Source of the DNA: JAAYDI01 sp052034005
Lineage (GTDB): Bacteria; Planctomycetota; Planctomycetia; Pirellulales; Pirellulaceae
NCBI GenBank assembly: GCA_052034005.1
Contig: JBPOJB010000034.1
Location: forward strand, 1 to 64,000
DNA: 64,000 nucleotides
Direction: 5' to 3'
Shown here: one piece after another, positions 26,302-37,120 of the stretch
Numbering within the stretch: position 1 is the first letter of the stretch
Layout: each line of letters starts with the position of its first letter
Notes under the pieces: generated by a model
Database searches by the model: none
Seen by the model: the letters and a program-made list of their open reading frames with translations, nothing else
What the model was told of the DNA's origin: nothing
Translations under genes and position numbers: made by a program

Positions 26302-26735
26302 GATCTATCCCGCCAACCTGCCGCTCCCGTACGTCCAGGCCGCCGACTGGGGCCCGTGCGCGAAACCGGATTCCACCGCGGGGGTCCGCGCCGGCGCAAT
26401 GGACCTTCAGCCAGGACTGTTGTAAGACGCCCGCCGGCCGATGGCAAGGTCGCGTACACCCACCAGACCCGAGTCGAAGTCTTCCCCGATTTTCACCACC
26501 CCAGGCTGCCGCGGAAGGTCCGGGCGGCACGCATGTGTCGTTCGTCACGGCTTGCCGCCGCAATTTCCCCCTGTGTGGTTGCAAATGCGGTGCCAAGCCC
26601 TACGATAGCGGTCGCCGGGCGACCGGATGAGGCGCCGGCGGCCCCGGGGCGCCTGCCCGCCCGGATGATCCTGCCTGTTACCGCGTCGTGCGACGCGGTT
26701 CGTACCTGTTTCACGGTTCTCGAGGAGATCCTGCG
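26302..26735. other. 434-base divergent intergenic region
   Basis: Nothing here reads as a gene. On the plus strand a weak promoter candidate, TTGCAA (26579–26584) and TACGAT (26601–26606) with a 16-base spacer, lies about 130 bases before the ThuA-like gene. An imperfect inverted repeat with nine-base arms (26680–26699) sits between it and the ribosome-binding site and could be an operator. Confidence 0.4.
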
Positions 26736-27488
26736 ATGCGTGTGGTGAAACTAGCGGTCCTGTCGCTGTTGACGCTGGGCGCTGTGGTGTGTCAGTCCCA
26801 GCCTAGCGCGGCTCAGGAGACCAAGATCCCAACCCTGATCGTGACCGGGCATGACGTGCTGCCGGCCCATCCGTGGCGCGACACGACGGCGTTGGTCCGC
26901 AAACAGTTGGAGGACAGTGGCAAGTTCGACGTGAAGGTGTGTGAGGACACGAGCATCCTCGAGTCGTCGACGCTCGACGTGTACAAGGTGATCGTGCTGA
27001 ATTTCGGCTTCTGGGACGTGCCGCAACTGTCCGATCGCGCGAAGGAGCACCTGCTCGCGTACGTGAAGAACGGCGGCGGGCTGATGCCCCTGCATTTCGC
27101 CTGCAGCTCCTACCAGGACTGGCCGGAATACCGGGAGCTGATCGGCCGCGTGTGGGTCAAGGGCGAAGCCGGGCATGGACCGCGCGCGAAGTTCACGGTC
27201 AAGATCGTGGACCAGCAACACCCGATCACCAAGGGCATGACCGATTTCGTGGCGGATGACGAACTGTATGCGAAGCTGAGCGGTGACGCCGACATCCAGG
27301 TGCTGGCTACCGCCGATTCCGACTGGAGCGGCAAGACCGAGCCGCTGTTGTTCGTCAAGAAGTACGGCAAGGGCATCGTCGTGCATAACCTGCTGGGACA
27401 CGACGTGCCGGGTCGGGACTATCCGGAATACGCCAAGCTGATCGTGCGGGGCGCGGAGTTCGCCGCCACCGGCAAGGTAACCGACTGA
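26736..27488 (+). CDS. Secreted ThuA-like protein
   Basis: The 250-residue protein has a signal peptide ending near QPSAAQE. It adopts the glutamine-amidotransferase-like ThuA fold: LIVTGHDVLPAHPWRDTT at the first strand, VIVLNFGFWDVPQL, and the elbow region GGGLMPLHFACSSYQDWPEYRELIGR, then HPITKGMTDFVADDELYAKL. ThuA proteins take part in sugar (trehalose-like disaccharide) metabolism. Exported planctomycete versions are common and often sit near MocA and DUF1080 genes. The ATG has GAGGAG eight bases upstream. The gene is followed by a strong hairpin and a convergent gene. Confidence 0.9.
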   Translation: MRVVKLAVLSLLTLGAVVCQSQPSAAQETKIPTLIVTGHDVLPAHPWRDTTALVRKQLEDSGKFDVKVCEDTSILESSTLDVYKVIVLNFGFWDVPQLSDRAKEHLLAYVKNGGGLMPLHFACSSYQDWPEYRELIGRVWVKGEAGHGPRAKFTVKIVDQQHPITKGMTDFVADDELYAKLSGDADIQVLATADSDWSGKTEPLLFVKKYGKGIVVHNLLGHDVPGRDYPEYAKLIVRGAEFAATGKVTD

Positions 27489-27548
27489 CAGTGGTGCCGG
27501 GGCACGACGGGGCGCTGGAACGCGGTCGCCGGGTTCAGGCATCGCGCG

Positions 27549-27576
27549 CGCCCCAGGCCGGTCATCGCCTGGGGCG
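27549..27576. terminator. Bidirectional hairpin between convergent genes
   Basis: A perfect 10-bp stem (CGCCCCAGGC and its complement) with an eight-base loop lies midway between the stop codons of the ThuA-like and OleA-like genes. It has no long U-tract on either strand, but the position between convergent genes fits a terminator. Confidence 0.6.
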
Positions 27577-27623
27577 TCACGCATCCGAGCCCGGTCAGCC
27601 CCGTCCGGCACGGTGACGCACCG

Positions 27624-28748
27624 CTAATCGGCCGACGTCAACACGGCGGCGGCCGCGGCGCGCGGGGCGGGTGAGTCGAGCTCGGAGCGCACCAGCGCTC
27701 GCTGCCACTGGGCGGCCATCATCAGGCAATTGATGCCCGAGCCGATGCCCAGCAGGCCGACCCGGTCGCCCGGCCGCACGAGGCCGCGTTCCAGGCCGAG
27801 GGCCAGCGTGATGGGCAACGCCACCGCGCCCGTGTTGCCCAGCCATTGGAGCGAGGCGAAATCGATCGTCTCGTCCAGCCCGAGCGCTTCGAGCATGAGC
27901 CGGCGGTGCGTCGCACCCACCTGGTGGCAGAACGTGCGCGCGAGCTGGTCGCGCGACCAGCCGCACTCGGCCAGGAAGTCGGGGAACGCTTCCGCGCCGG
28001 CCCGGATCCCCTCCTGCATCAGCCGCTCCGCATCGGTCTCCATCCACGGCTGCATGCCGCTGCCCACCGCTTCGTCGCGGCCGCTGTGACACAGGCGGTG
28101 GTGGTCCGTGTGCGTGCGGACCGTCGCGGCCATCAGGCGGTTCTGCGTGCGGCTCAAACGACGATCCACCAGCAGCACTGCGCAACTGCCCGACCCGATC
28201 GTCAGCGAGGCAATGGCGGTCTTGATCTGGCGCCGCGTCAGATGCGTGGCCGCGTTGAGCGACTCGATCGTGTGCTCGACCAGCTGCCGGCTGCTCTCCG
28301 TGCCCACCACCAGCCCGGCGCGGATCTGGCCGAGCTCGATCATGTTGGCGACCTGCACCATGCCGTTGAGCAGCCCGAGGCACGCGTTGGACACGTCATA
28401 GATCATGCACCGCGACGGCAACCGCAGCAGGTGATGGACGCGGCAGGCCGTGGCCGGCTCCAGATGGTCGCGGCAGACGCTCGCGTGGATCAAGGCACCG
28501 ACATACTCGCGGTCGAGGCCGGCCGCCGCGAGCGCCTTGGCGCCGCTCTCTACGCTCTTGTCACTGGGCATCGTCCCCGGCGCCCAGAACCGCCGCTGGG
28601 CAATCCCCGTCATGTGCTCCAGACGCCCCTCGGGCAAACGCAGCCGGCGATAGAGCGGCTCCAAACGACGCTCGATCTCGTCGCTCGTGACGATCTCATC
28701 GGGCAGCGTATACCCGAGCGACTCGATGCAAACATGCTGATACTGCAT
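27624..28748 (-). CDS. Ketosynthase III family enzyme, OleA-like
   Basis: The 374-residue thiolase-fold protein has the FabH/OleA triad: cysteine 123 in SNACLGLLNGM, histidine 275 in CHQVG and asparagine 305 in LGNTGAVALP. Glutamate 97 in RDHLEPATAC lies 26 residues before the cysteine, as Glu117 does before Cys143 in Xanthomonas OleA. The N-terminal region LPDEIVTSDEIERRLEPLYRRL and the C-terminal LLGIGSGINCLM also follow OleA. OleA condenses two fatty acyl-CoAs head to head to a beta-keto acid. No OleB, C or D partner is nearby. A FabH-like role is the alternative. The ATG at 28748 begins directly at the conserved N-terminus; an upstream ATG at 28802 adds 18 unlikely residues. Confidence 0.85.
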   Translation of the reverse strand: MQYQHVCIESLGYTLPDEIVTSDEIERRLEPLYRRLRLPEGRLEHMTGIAQRRFWAPGTMPSDKSVESGAKALAAAGLDREYVGALIHASVCRDHLEPATACRVHHLLRLPSRCMIYDVSNACLGLLNGMVQVANMIELGQIRAGLVVGTESSRQLVEHTIESLNAATHLTRRQIKTAIASLTIGSGSCAVLLVDRRLSRTQNRLMAATVRTHTDHHRLCHSGRDEAVGSGMQPWMETDAERLMQEGIRAGAEAFPDFLAECGWSRDQLARTFCHQVGATHRRLMLEALGLDETIDFASLQWLGNTGAVALPITLALGLERGLVRPGDRVGLLGIGSGINCLMMAAQWQRALVRSELDSPAPRAAAAAVLTSAD

Positions 28749-28797
28749 AAACCGACCGCCCCGGGACGTTCGAACCAGCGGATGCGACAAACGGTTT

Positions 28798-28826
28798 ACC
28801 ATACCGGCCCGACCGCACGGCGTAAA
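28798..28826 (-). promoter_or_regulatory. Promoter of the OleA-like gene
   Basis: On the minus strand TTTACG and TATGGT are separated by 17 bases, matching four of six positions each. Transcription would start about 43 bases before the chosen ATG, which excludes the longer ORF start at 28802. Confidence 0.45.
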
Positions 28827-29408
28827 GGCGGGGCGCAGGCACCTGGCAGGCCGGCAGGTCGCCTGTGGGCGGGCGGCCGACCACGGGTCCTACGCGGCGC
28901 GGCGCGCCGGGCCCAGCCGGCCTGTGCGGTGCGCCTCGGGCCCGCTAGCACCCGCGTGCTTGCACAAGCTGTTGTGTGGCCGGCGTCCAGGACCGCAAAA
29001 TGTGCGAACTTGCTTGCGGGGCCGGACAGGTCGCGTTACATTCGCGGGCACTTGCAACCCATCTCTGTGACGCAGGCAACAACATAAGGATATGTGTTCG
29101 GCCACACGATAGGGATATCGATCCGACGTTGCGATGGCGAAGATCGTCACAACGGCGGCAGGAGCCGAAATGCATCGCGGTCCCGCGACGGGACGGCCGG
29201 TAACGGCGTAGCATCGGGCCGCATTTGCCTCCAGCCCAGTGACCTTCACGCGTGTCGGCGCGTGGATCTCGGATGACTCGCCGAGCGCGTCGTCGGGCGG
29301 ATCTCTCCACACGAGCTGGCCCCTCGTCATTCCCGTGGACGACCATCGTGGTCGTTGGTTTTTCGGATAGGGATTTCGAAACTGAATCCGTGCATGAGGG
29401 AGCGTACG
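28827..29408. other. About 580 bases without a recognisable gene
   Basis: The region separates the divergent OleA-like and C26-like genes. Reading both strands I find no ORF with a ribosome-binding site and recognisable product; a 430-codon minus-strand frame is the antisense of the C26 gene. The middle part (29080–29130) is AT-richer. A plus-strand hairpin with a T-run near its end (listed separately) could close a short untranslated RNA or attenuate the C26 gene. Confidence 0.45.
29339..29363 (+). terminator. Intrinsic-terminator-like hairpin in the leader of the C26-like gene
   Basis: A 7-bp stem (ACGACCA and its complement) with a TCG loop is followed by TGG and five T residues. It lies 45–70 bases upstream of the C26 start codon. 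No gene ends just before it, so it may serve a small RNA or act as an attenuator. Confidence 0.4.
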
Positions 29409-30155
29409 ATGCACTGCAAACCGCTGATTGGGTTGAACACCGACTATCGGGCCGCGGGTAACGATTGTCCCGCCTATGCTTTCCTGGCCTCGGGGTATTT
29501 CGACTGTATTCGGGCGGCCGGCGGCGTGCCAGTGATGGTGCCGCCGCTTGAGGATGAAGCGGACTTGAACTGCGTCTTGGATCTGCTGCAGGGGTTCGTA
29601 CTGGTGGGCGGCCTGGACCTGGATCCGCGGCGAGACGGGTTCATGCTCCATCCGAGCGTCCGGATGCTGGACGTGCGGCGCGAGAAGTCCGATCGGCTGC
29701 TGATGCGGCTGATCGCAGAGCGCCGCATGCCGGTGTTCGGCATCGGCGTGGGCATGCAACTGATCAACGTGCAGCAGGGTGGCAACCTGCTGCTGCACAT
29801 TCCGGAAGACCTGCCCGAGGCCCTGCCGCACAAGGACCCGCATGACCCGAACCACCGACATGGATTGGTCGTCACACCCGGCTCGCTCCTCGAACGCGTG
29901 TACGGGGACGGTGAGATCCGCGTCAACAGCCTGCACCACATGGCGGTCGACGACGTGGCACCCGGCTTCGCCGTCACGGCGCGCTGCCCGGATGGCATCG
30001 CCGAAGCCATCGAATCCCAACTGGATGACTGGTTCGCGTTCGGCACGCAATTCCATCCGGAAGCCCCGTCCGCTTCCGCGCTCGACCAGCGCATCTTCGA
30101 GGAGTTCATCGAGGGCGTGCAACGCTACAACCACGTGCTGCGGATGGTGGCCTGA
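29409..30155 (+). CDS. Peptidase C26-like class I amidotransferase homologue lacking the catalytic cysteine
   Basis: The 248-residue protein follows the gamma-glutamyl-GABA hydrolase (PuuD-like) pattern: KPLIGLNTDYR at the N-terminus, LQGFVLVGGLDLDPRR, VFGIGVGMQLINVQQGGNLL at the nucleophile elbow, VNSLHHMAVDDVAPGF, and GTQFHPEAPS with the His/Glu of the triad. In active members the elbow is GICRGxQ. Here residue 113 is glycine (FGIGVGMQ), so the nucleophilic cysteine is absent while His and Glu remain. Hydrolase activity is therefore unlikely; a binding or regulatory role is inferred. The ATG at 29409 is preceded by GAGGGAG at six bases. Confidence 0.85.
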   Translation: MHCKPLIGLNTDYRAAGNDCPAYAFLASGYFDCIRAAGGVPVMVPPLEDEADLNCVLDLLQGFVLVGGLDLDPRRDGFMLHPSVRMLDVRREKSDRLLMRLIAERRMPVFGIGVGMQLINVQQGGNLLLHIPEDLPEALPHKDPHDPNHRHGLVVTPGSLLERVYGDGEIRVNSLHHMAVDDVAPGFAVTARCPDGIAEAIESQLDDWFAFGTQFHPEAPSASALDQRIFEEFIEGVQRYNHVLRMVA

Positions 30156-30185
30156 GGCGACAGGACACCCGACCGTACACACCGT

Positions 30186-30656
30186 CTACCCCAGGCGCGC
30201 GCGCCGACGGGCCGCGCGCTGGACCAACCGGTCCGCGATGTCAATGACCAGGAAGACGCCCGCCACAACCGTGCCCGTGAGGAACCCGAGCAGCCCGCCA
30301 CAGAGAATGACGATCGGCAACGCTTCGCTCATCAGGTTCTCATGCCACGAATGGACGAAACCCCGAGACAGGTACGGGCTGTCCACCGCCACCAGATGCC
30401 ACGCCAACAAGGGCAGAAATACGCAGCCGACCGCGATCGAGGCCGCGCGGGCCATCTGGCCAAACCGCATCTGCACCAGACAGACCGCCACGCTCTGGAC
30501 ACCAAAGAACACGTAGAAGACCGGCGGCGCGTGGAAACACCGCAACCCCCCAAACAGGAGCCCGAACGCCGTCAAGATCCCCAGAATGTGGGCGACCCCG
30601 AACCGCTCCGGGACGCGATAACCGTCGGCCGATCGGCAAGAGCAACTCGTTGGCAT
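30186..30656 (-). CDS. Small membrane protein of unknown function
   Basis: The 156-residue protein has four predicted membrane helices: GVAHILGILTAFGLLFGG, VFYVFFGVQSVAVCLV, AVGCVFLPLLAWHLVAV and IVILCGGLLGFLTGTVVAG. It ends in a basic tail (RLVQRAARRRARLG). I recognise no family. The ATG at 30656 is the most likely start, although no strong ribosome-binding site is visible; in-frame starts at 30683 and 30731 exist. The gene is convergent with the C26-like gene, 30 bases away, and stands alone. Confidence 0.6.
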   Translation of the reverse strand: MPTSCSCRSADGYRVPERFGVAHILGILTAFGLLFGGLRCFHAPPVFYVFFGVQSVAVCLVQMRFGQMARAASIAVGCVFLPLLAWHLVAVDSPYLSRGFVHSWHENLMSEALPIVILCGGLLGFLTGTVVAGVFLVIDIADRLVQRAARRRARLG

Positions 30657-31039
30657 GGCTGTGCAACGCCCGATCCGATTCATCCCCCGGCTGCAACGCC
30701 CTGATCTTACCAGTTCCAGAGCAGCCAACAATCAACCGCCGCACGCGTCTGGCTGACCAGTGTGCCTGATCGCCCACCATTTCACACTAGGAAAACTGAC
30801 GAAACTATGCAGCGCCAGCCGATATCTGATAACCGTGGCACGGAAACGGGGGCCGTGTCTGCGCATCAGCGGCGGCCCCGCGCGGTCAGGATGATCCGAA
30901 CCGGCCGGATTTGTAGGCTGGTCGAGCGTATCCCACGGAACCGTCTCGCGTTGAACGCGGTGGTCTGTCGTGGGGTGCGGCGCCAGCAGGTTGTTCACGC
31001 CGCGTATTGGCGGACATTATCCTGACACAGCGGTACACC
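30657..31039. other. 383-base divergent intergenic region
   Basis: It separates the small membrane protein from the RNase H-like gene. I see no gene and no promoter with two good hexamers. The 30770–30830 part is AT-richer than its surroundings. Confidence 0.4.
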
Positions 31040-31684
31040 ATGAAGGCTCACGCCCCTCATTTCGTGCTGTTTTCCGAGACGACCGCAGCAGCCCGGAGCA
31101 ACTCCGGCGGCCTCGCCGCCGCGGCCGAAGAGAGCGCACCGTGCTGGCACTTCGTACTCCGCACCGAAGAGGGGTCCGTCGCGTTGGACGCCCAGGACGT
31201 GGAGTCTGACGCGTCGGCCGAACGGCTGGCGCTGTGGGCGGTCGTACGCGGTTTGGAGGCGTTACCCGAGCCGTCCCGAGTCACTCTGGTGACCACCAGC
31301 GGCTGGATACGGCGCGGGCTGCGTTTCGGCCTGGACACATGGCGCGACCACCAGTGGCAGTGGGAGTGTTACGGCCGGATGACGCCCATCAAGAACGCCG
31401 ATCTCTGGCAGCGGGTCGATCGCGCGCTGCAGTATCACGAGGTCGATTGCCGGACGATTCGCCTGGATGCGCCGAGCGACGATCTGAGCCGGCCGGCACC
31501 TCATTCAGTGCTCGTCCGCCGCAACGGCAGACGGACTACCTGCGGCAACACGTCCACGGCGCAGCCGACGTTGCCCGTTCCGCCACCGTCGCTCGGGCGG
31601 CGATTGCGGGAGGTGGTGCACCGCTTGTGTCTATGGTGCGGGCTTTGCCGTTCGGACGCGCCGGCCGTCATTGCGGCCCACTGA
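31040..31684 (+). CDS. RNase H-fold protein without the usual active-site acids
   Basis: The 214-residue protein resembles ribonuclease HI in its core. ERLALWAVVRGLEAL corresponds to the helix after the second acid, VTLVTTSGWIRRGLRFGLDTWRDHQWQWE to the strand and helix with the third acid, and MTPIKNADLWQRVDRAL to the next helix. RNase HI normally has DGS at the first strand and DS at the third. Here those positions read HFVLRTEEG and VTTS, so at least two of the four metal ligands are missing. The C-terminal ~60 residues are basic and cysteine-containing and do not belong to the fold. A nucleic-acid-binding role is inferred. The start is uncertain: 31007 and 31040 both lack a clear RBS. Confidence 0.65.
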   Translation: MKAHAPHFVLFSETTAAARSNSGGLAAAAEESAPCWHFVLRTEEGSVALDAQDVESDASAERLALWAVVRGLEALPEPSRVTLVTTSGWIRRGLRFGLDTWRDHQWQWECYGRMTPIKNADLWQRVDRALQYHEVDCRTIRLDAPSDDLSRPAPHSVLVRRNGRRTTCGNTSTAQPTLPVPPPSLGRRLREVVHRLCLWCGLCRSDAPAVIAAH

Positions 31685-31873
31685 GATGCCGATGAAAAGC
31701 GGGATCGGGCGGGTTGGTCGAGCATGGCCCCCCGAAAGAGACACTTTCCAGGATACGTAACCAACGATTTAGCAACAGGGCGGCCGGCGCGTTTTGGCTT
31801 TCGGGGTGAATTCGGAGTCGAACCGGGCGGCCTAGGGGAGAAATTCGTGCGGACCCTCGTTACATTAGAGAGC

Positions 31874-34054
<2,181 letters not shown>

Positions 34055-34057
<3 letters not shown>

Positions 34058-34085
34058 CGCGCGGGCGCCGGCGCGGCCCGCGTCA
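34055..34085. terminator. Hairpin spanning both stop codons of convergent genes
   Basis: TGACGC/GGGC and its complement pair with a two-base bulge, so the arms begin at the stop codon of glgB and end at that of the minus-strand chaperone gene. The two genes are only 25 bases apart. Such a stem could terminate both transcripts. Confidence 0.45.
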
Positions 34086-36824
34086 TTCGAACCGCCAGTC
34101 CCTCTCGGGCTTGCGCTTCCAGTCGACCGCGAGTTCCTTCTTCAGGCTTTCGTACCAGTCGTGGAGAATGTCACCGTGCTCAGTCCGCACCAGGCTGAGC
34201 ACCTCCGGCGTCAGCCCGGCGGCGAAGAACGCGTCCCGCCGCTGCTGCTCGCCGGGCTCCATGTCCACCACCCGCACGATGTATACGAACTTCTGCGGCT
34301 GGTTGACCGCGACGCCCACCTGGCCGACATCCAGATCGAACACGGCGCGCATGAAGTCCTGGCCGGCCCCGAAAATCGTCACGCGCTGACCGTCGAGCGT
34401 CGTGCCGGTCACGGTACTCAGGCGCGGAGGCGCCTGCTGGAGGCTGCCGGGCAGCGCGCCGCGCGTCATCCAGGTGAACGGGTGCGTGGTGATGACGTGG
34501 GTCGCGTTGTCCGCGAACACTTCGGTCAGCGGCCGCGCGGCGTCCGCCGCCTGCTTGGCCATGCTTTCGGCCCGCGCGCGTGCGCGCGGCAGCGCCTGCT
34601 GCAGCTTCCAGACTTTCACGACCTGGCTGCGAACCTCCTCCAAGGGCGGCACCTGTTCCGGCACCACCTGCTCGCGCCAGTAGAGGAAGAGCTTGTCGGG
34701 CGGAATGGTGTACTGCTGCCCGGAGCCCACATAACCGCCATCCACCAGCCGCCGGGGGAGGAACAACGCGATGTCGTCCCCGAACGCCGCCTCCGCCAGA
34801 GTCCGCTGGGTCACGCCCATCTGCGGGCTGAGGCTCATCTCGGTGGCCCGCGCCAGCTCGTAGCCCGGCGGGTCGTCCTCGGCCGGATCCGCCTGACGGA
34901 TCTCCGCGATATCCAGCACATCCCACAACGGCGTCTGCTGGTGGACCAGGTGGAGGTTCTCGGCGATCTGCTGGAAATCCGGCGGCGTTGGCGGCTCCGC
35001 GCCTGGGGATGCCTTGGCACGCGTCACCTGACGTGCATAGCGCTCGACCACTACGCGCGCCTCCTCGATGGCTTTCTCCAACTTCTCCTGCGCCGGCTGC
35101 CGGGCGTCGAGCCGTGCCAAGCGGGTCCGGATCTCGTCGCGCAGCTGGTCGTCCAGCGGCCGGGATTTCACCGGCTCCGGCGGCGCCGGCTCAGCCGACT
35201 CGCCCTCCACCGGGTGCGATTCGGGCGTAGCCGCCCCGGCCTCGGCCGCCGGCGGGCCCGCCGCAGGTGGCTCCTGGGTCGACGCTGGAGCCGTCTCGGC
35301 CGGCCCTGCCTCGGTCGGTTCAGCCGCCGGGCCCTCCGGTTGATCGGTACCATCCGGCAGTGACGGCCCCTCTTCCTGTTCCTGAGTCGGCGGGTCCTGC
35401 GGCGGCGCGGCCGGATCCGGTGTCTGGTAGCTCACCAGTTGGAGCGTCTCGGCATGGGCGCCGGTCGCCCGGCCTTGACTCCCGCTCGGCACGGGCGGCG
35501 TGTCCGGCTGCGTCGACGGCGGTGCGGCGGGCTCGGGCTCCTGCTCCGGCTCGGGCCGTGCCTGGGGCTCGGAAGTTGGCGGCGGCGGCGCGCTCTCGGG
35601 TGGCGCGGCCGGCTCGCCGGCGCTCGGCGGTTCCGACGGCGGCGCATCCGCCGGCGCCGCGGGCGTTGAGTCGCCGTCGGCCGGCGGCGTCGGGGCAGCA
35701 TCGGGCGCCGCCGCATCGGGCGCCGGCTCCTGCTGGGCGGCCGGCGCGTCGGCCGGGCTCTCCGGCTCGTCGCTGGGGAGTTCCAACACCTTGAACTCCG
35801 TCGTCTTATTGTCTTCGTAATAGGTTTCGATCCGGGCATCGGTGATTGTCGGCCGGATCGCATCCACTTCGCGCTGCAGGAACTCCTCAAACACGCCTAC
35901 GAAATAGCCGAACGCGATCCGTTTGCGTTGTTTGAAGCCGGGGTCGGGCAGCAGCGGATCCGGAAACTCGTCCTTCCCTTCCTCGTAGAGTGCCGCGATG
36001 TCCGCTTCGGTCGGTTCCGGGACCTCTTGGACGAAATCCGCCACGTCGAGGGCCAGCAGTTCCACGGTGGCCTGCCGATTGAGGCGGTTGTAACACTCGT
36101 AGAGCAGCTCCGGCGGCGCCGCCAGCAGGCCGCCGGACGCCATGACTTCCATACGTTGGGCCGCCAGCTCGATGGCCATTTGGGCGTGGAACTGCCTGTA
36201 ATCCAAGCGGCCGTTGGTGGCGCGCTGCAGGAGCGCCCGGTAGTTGGGCCGGTTGGATTCGGACGCATCGCACAGATTGTCCAGGTAGTCCTCGATCGCC
36301 GTATCGCTGATCACCACGCCCAGGGCGCGCGCCTTGTCGGCCAGCAACAGGCGATCCACCAACTCCTCGTCGTTCATCGCTTGCCCCACTCTCGGCACCT
36401 TCGGCATGACCATGCGCAGCGCGGAAGCCGGCGCCTCCACGATCTCGCCGCCAACGACGATGCGGACATGGTCGGCGTCCGAGCCGGGCCCTTCATATGG
36501 GTACGTCATGCCCTTGATGAGCGAGACCTGCTCGCCCTTGCGCATGACCGGGGCGGCTTCGGCGGCCTCCACGCGGTTCTCCAGCGCCCTGAGGAAACGC
36601 ATCGTCTGCAGATGCCGCGTACGCAGGTTCGCCAGATCGAAGTCCTTCAGCTCGCCCCCCCGCCACGTCACCACCACGGGATTCTGGGCCTGCGTACGCT
36701 CGGCGTGCGTGCGCAAATAATCGCTCAACGGCGGTGCCACCACGAACGCGAACATCAGCATGATGCCGAAGCCAACCAGGAGTGCGTACTGGTACCTGCG
36801 GAAGATACGTAGTGGGCTGGCCAT
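34083..36824 (-). CDS. SurA/PpiD-like membrane-anchored periplasmic chaperone with a long disordered linker
   Basis: The 913-residue protein has one N-terminal membrane helix (about residues 13–30) and a SurA-type N-terminal helical domain (NDEELVDRLLLADKARALG, RQFHAQMAIELAAQRM). A Pro/Ala/Glu/Ser-rich linker of about 200 residues (about 350–555) follows. The C-terminal half has VRSQVVKVWKLQQALPRARARAESMAKQA, as in PpiD tails. A complete parvulin (PPIase) domain with the usual GGDLG-type motif is not visible. Periplasmic folding assistance is inferred. The start ATG has AGGAAGGA at five bases. It is convergent with glgB and divergent from topA. Confidence 0.7.
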   Translation of the reverse strand: MASPLRIFRRYQYALLVGFGIMLMFAFVVAPPLSDYLRTHAERTQAQNPVVVTWRGGELKDFDLANLRTRHLQTMRFLRALENRVEAAEAAPVMRKGEQVSLIKGMTYPYEGPGSDADHVRIVVGGEIVEAPASALRMVMPKVPRVGQAMNDEELVDRLLLADKARALGVVISDTAIEDYLDNLCDASESNRPNYRALLQRATNGRLDYRQFHAQMAIELAAQRMEVMASGGLLAAPPELLYECYNRLNRQATVELLALDVADFVQEVPEPTEADIAALYEEGKDEFPDPLLPDPGFKQRKRIAFGYFVGVFEEFLQREVDAIRPTITDARIETYYEDNKTTEFKVLELPSDEPESPADAPAAQQEPAPDAAAPDAAPTPPADGDSTPAAPADAPPSEPPSAGEPAAPPESAPPPPTSEPQARPEPEQEPEPAAPPSTQPDTPPVPSGSQGRATGAHAETLQLVSYQTPDPAAPPQDPPTQEQEEGPSLPDGTDQPEGPAAEPTEAGPAETAPASTQEPPAAGPPAAEAGAATPESHPVEGESAEPAPPEPVKSRPLDDQLRDEIRTRLARLDARQPAQEKLEKAIEEARVVVERYARQVTRAKASPGAEPPTPPDFQQIAENLHLVHQQTPLWDVLDIAEIRQADPAEDDPPGYELARATEMSLSPQMGVTQRTLAEAAFGDDIALFLPRRLVDGGYVGSGQQYTIPPDKLFLYWREQVVPEQVPPLEEVRSQVVKVWKLQQALPRARARAESMAKQAADAARPLTEVFADNATHVITTHPFTWMTRGALPGSLQQAPPRLSTVTGTTLDGQRVTIFGAGQDFMRAVFDLDVGQVGVAVNQPQKFVYIVRVVDMEPGEQQRRDAFFAAGLTPEVLSLVRTEHGDILHDWYESLKKELAVDWKRKPERDWRFE

Positions 36825-37120
36825 CAGAGTCCTTCCTGCCTACATAGCGGGGGTTCGCGATATCGCCTTGACAGACCGAGTGCGCCGGTAGTAATGGTCT
36901 TGGCAACGATCCGAGATTGTATGGCTCACCGACGCAAATACAATCCCAGACAGAGTTGCTGGCCCTTCTCGAGCGGTCCACGCCCCATTGACAGCGAGCC
37001 GGCGGACAATTCCGATGGTTCGCGGCCCGAAAAGACGATGCTCATTCCAGAGCCGACTCGCCAGGGCAGTGTGCATTTTACGTATTACGCGCATTTCAAC
37101 AACCCAACCCTGACTCACTG

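Noticed and set aside
28890..30182. 430-codon minus-strand frame
   Set aside because: Covers the C26-like gene in antisense and extends into the intergenic gap; no family resemblance or ribosome-binding site.
31724..31873. Longer glgB start with a 50-residue extension
   Set aside because: The catalytic residues line up with E. coli GlgB at an offset of one when the ATG at 31874 is used; the extension has no family similarity.
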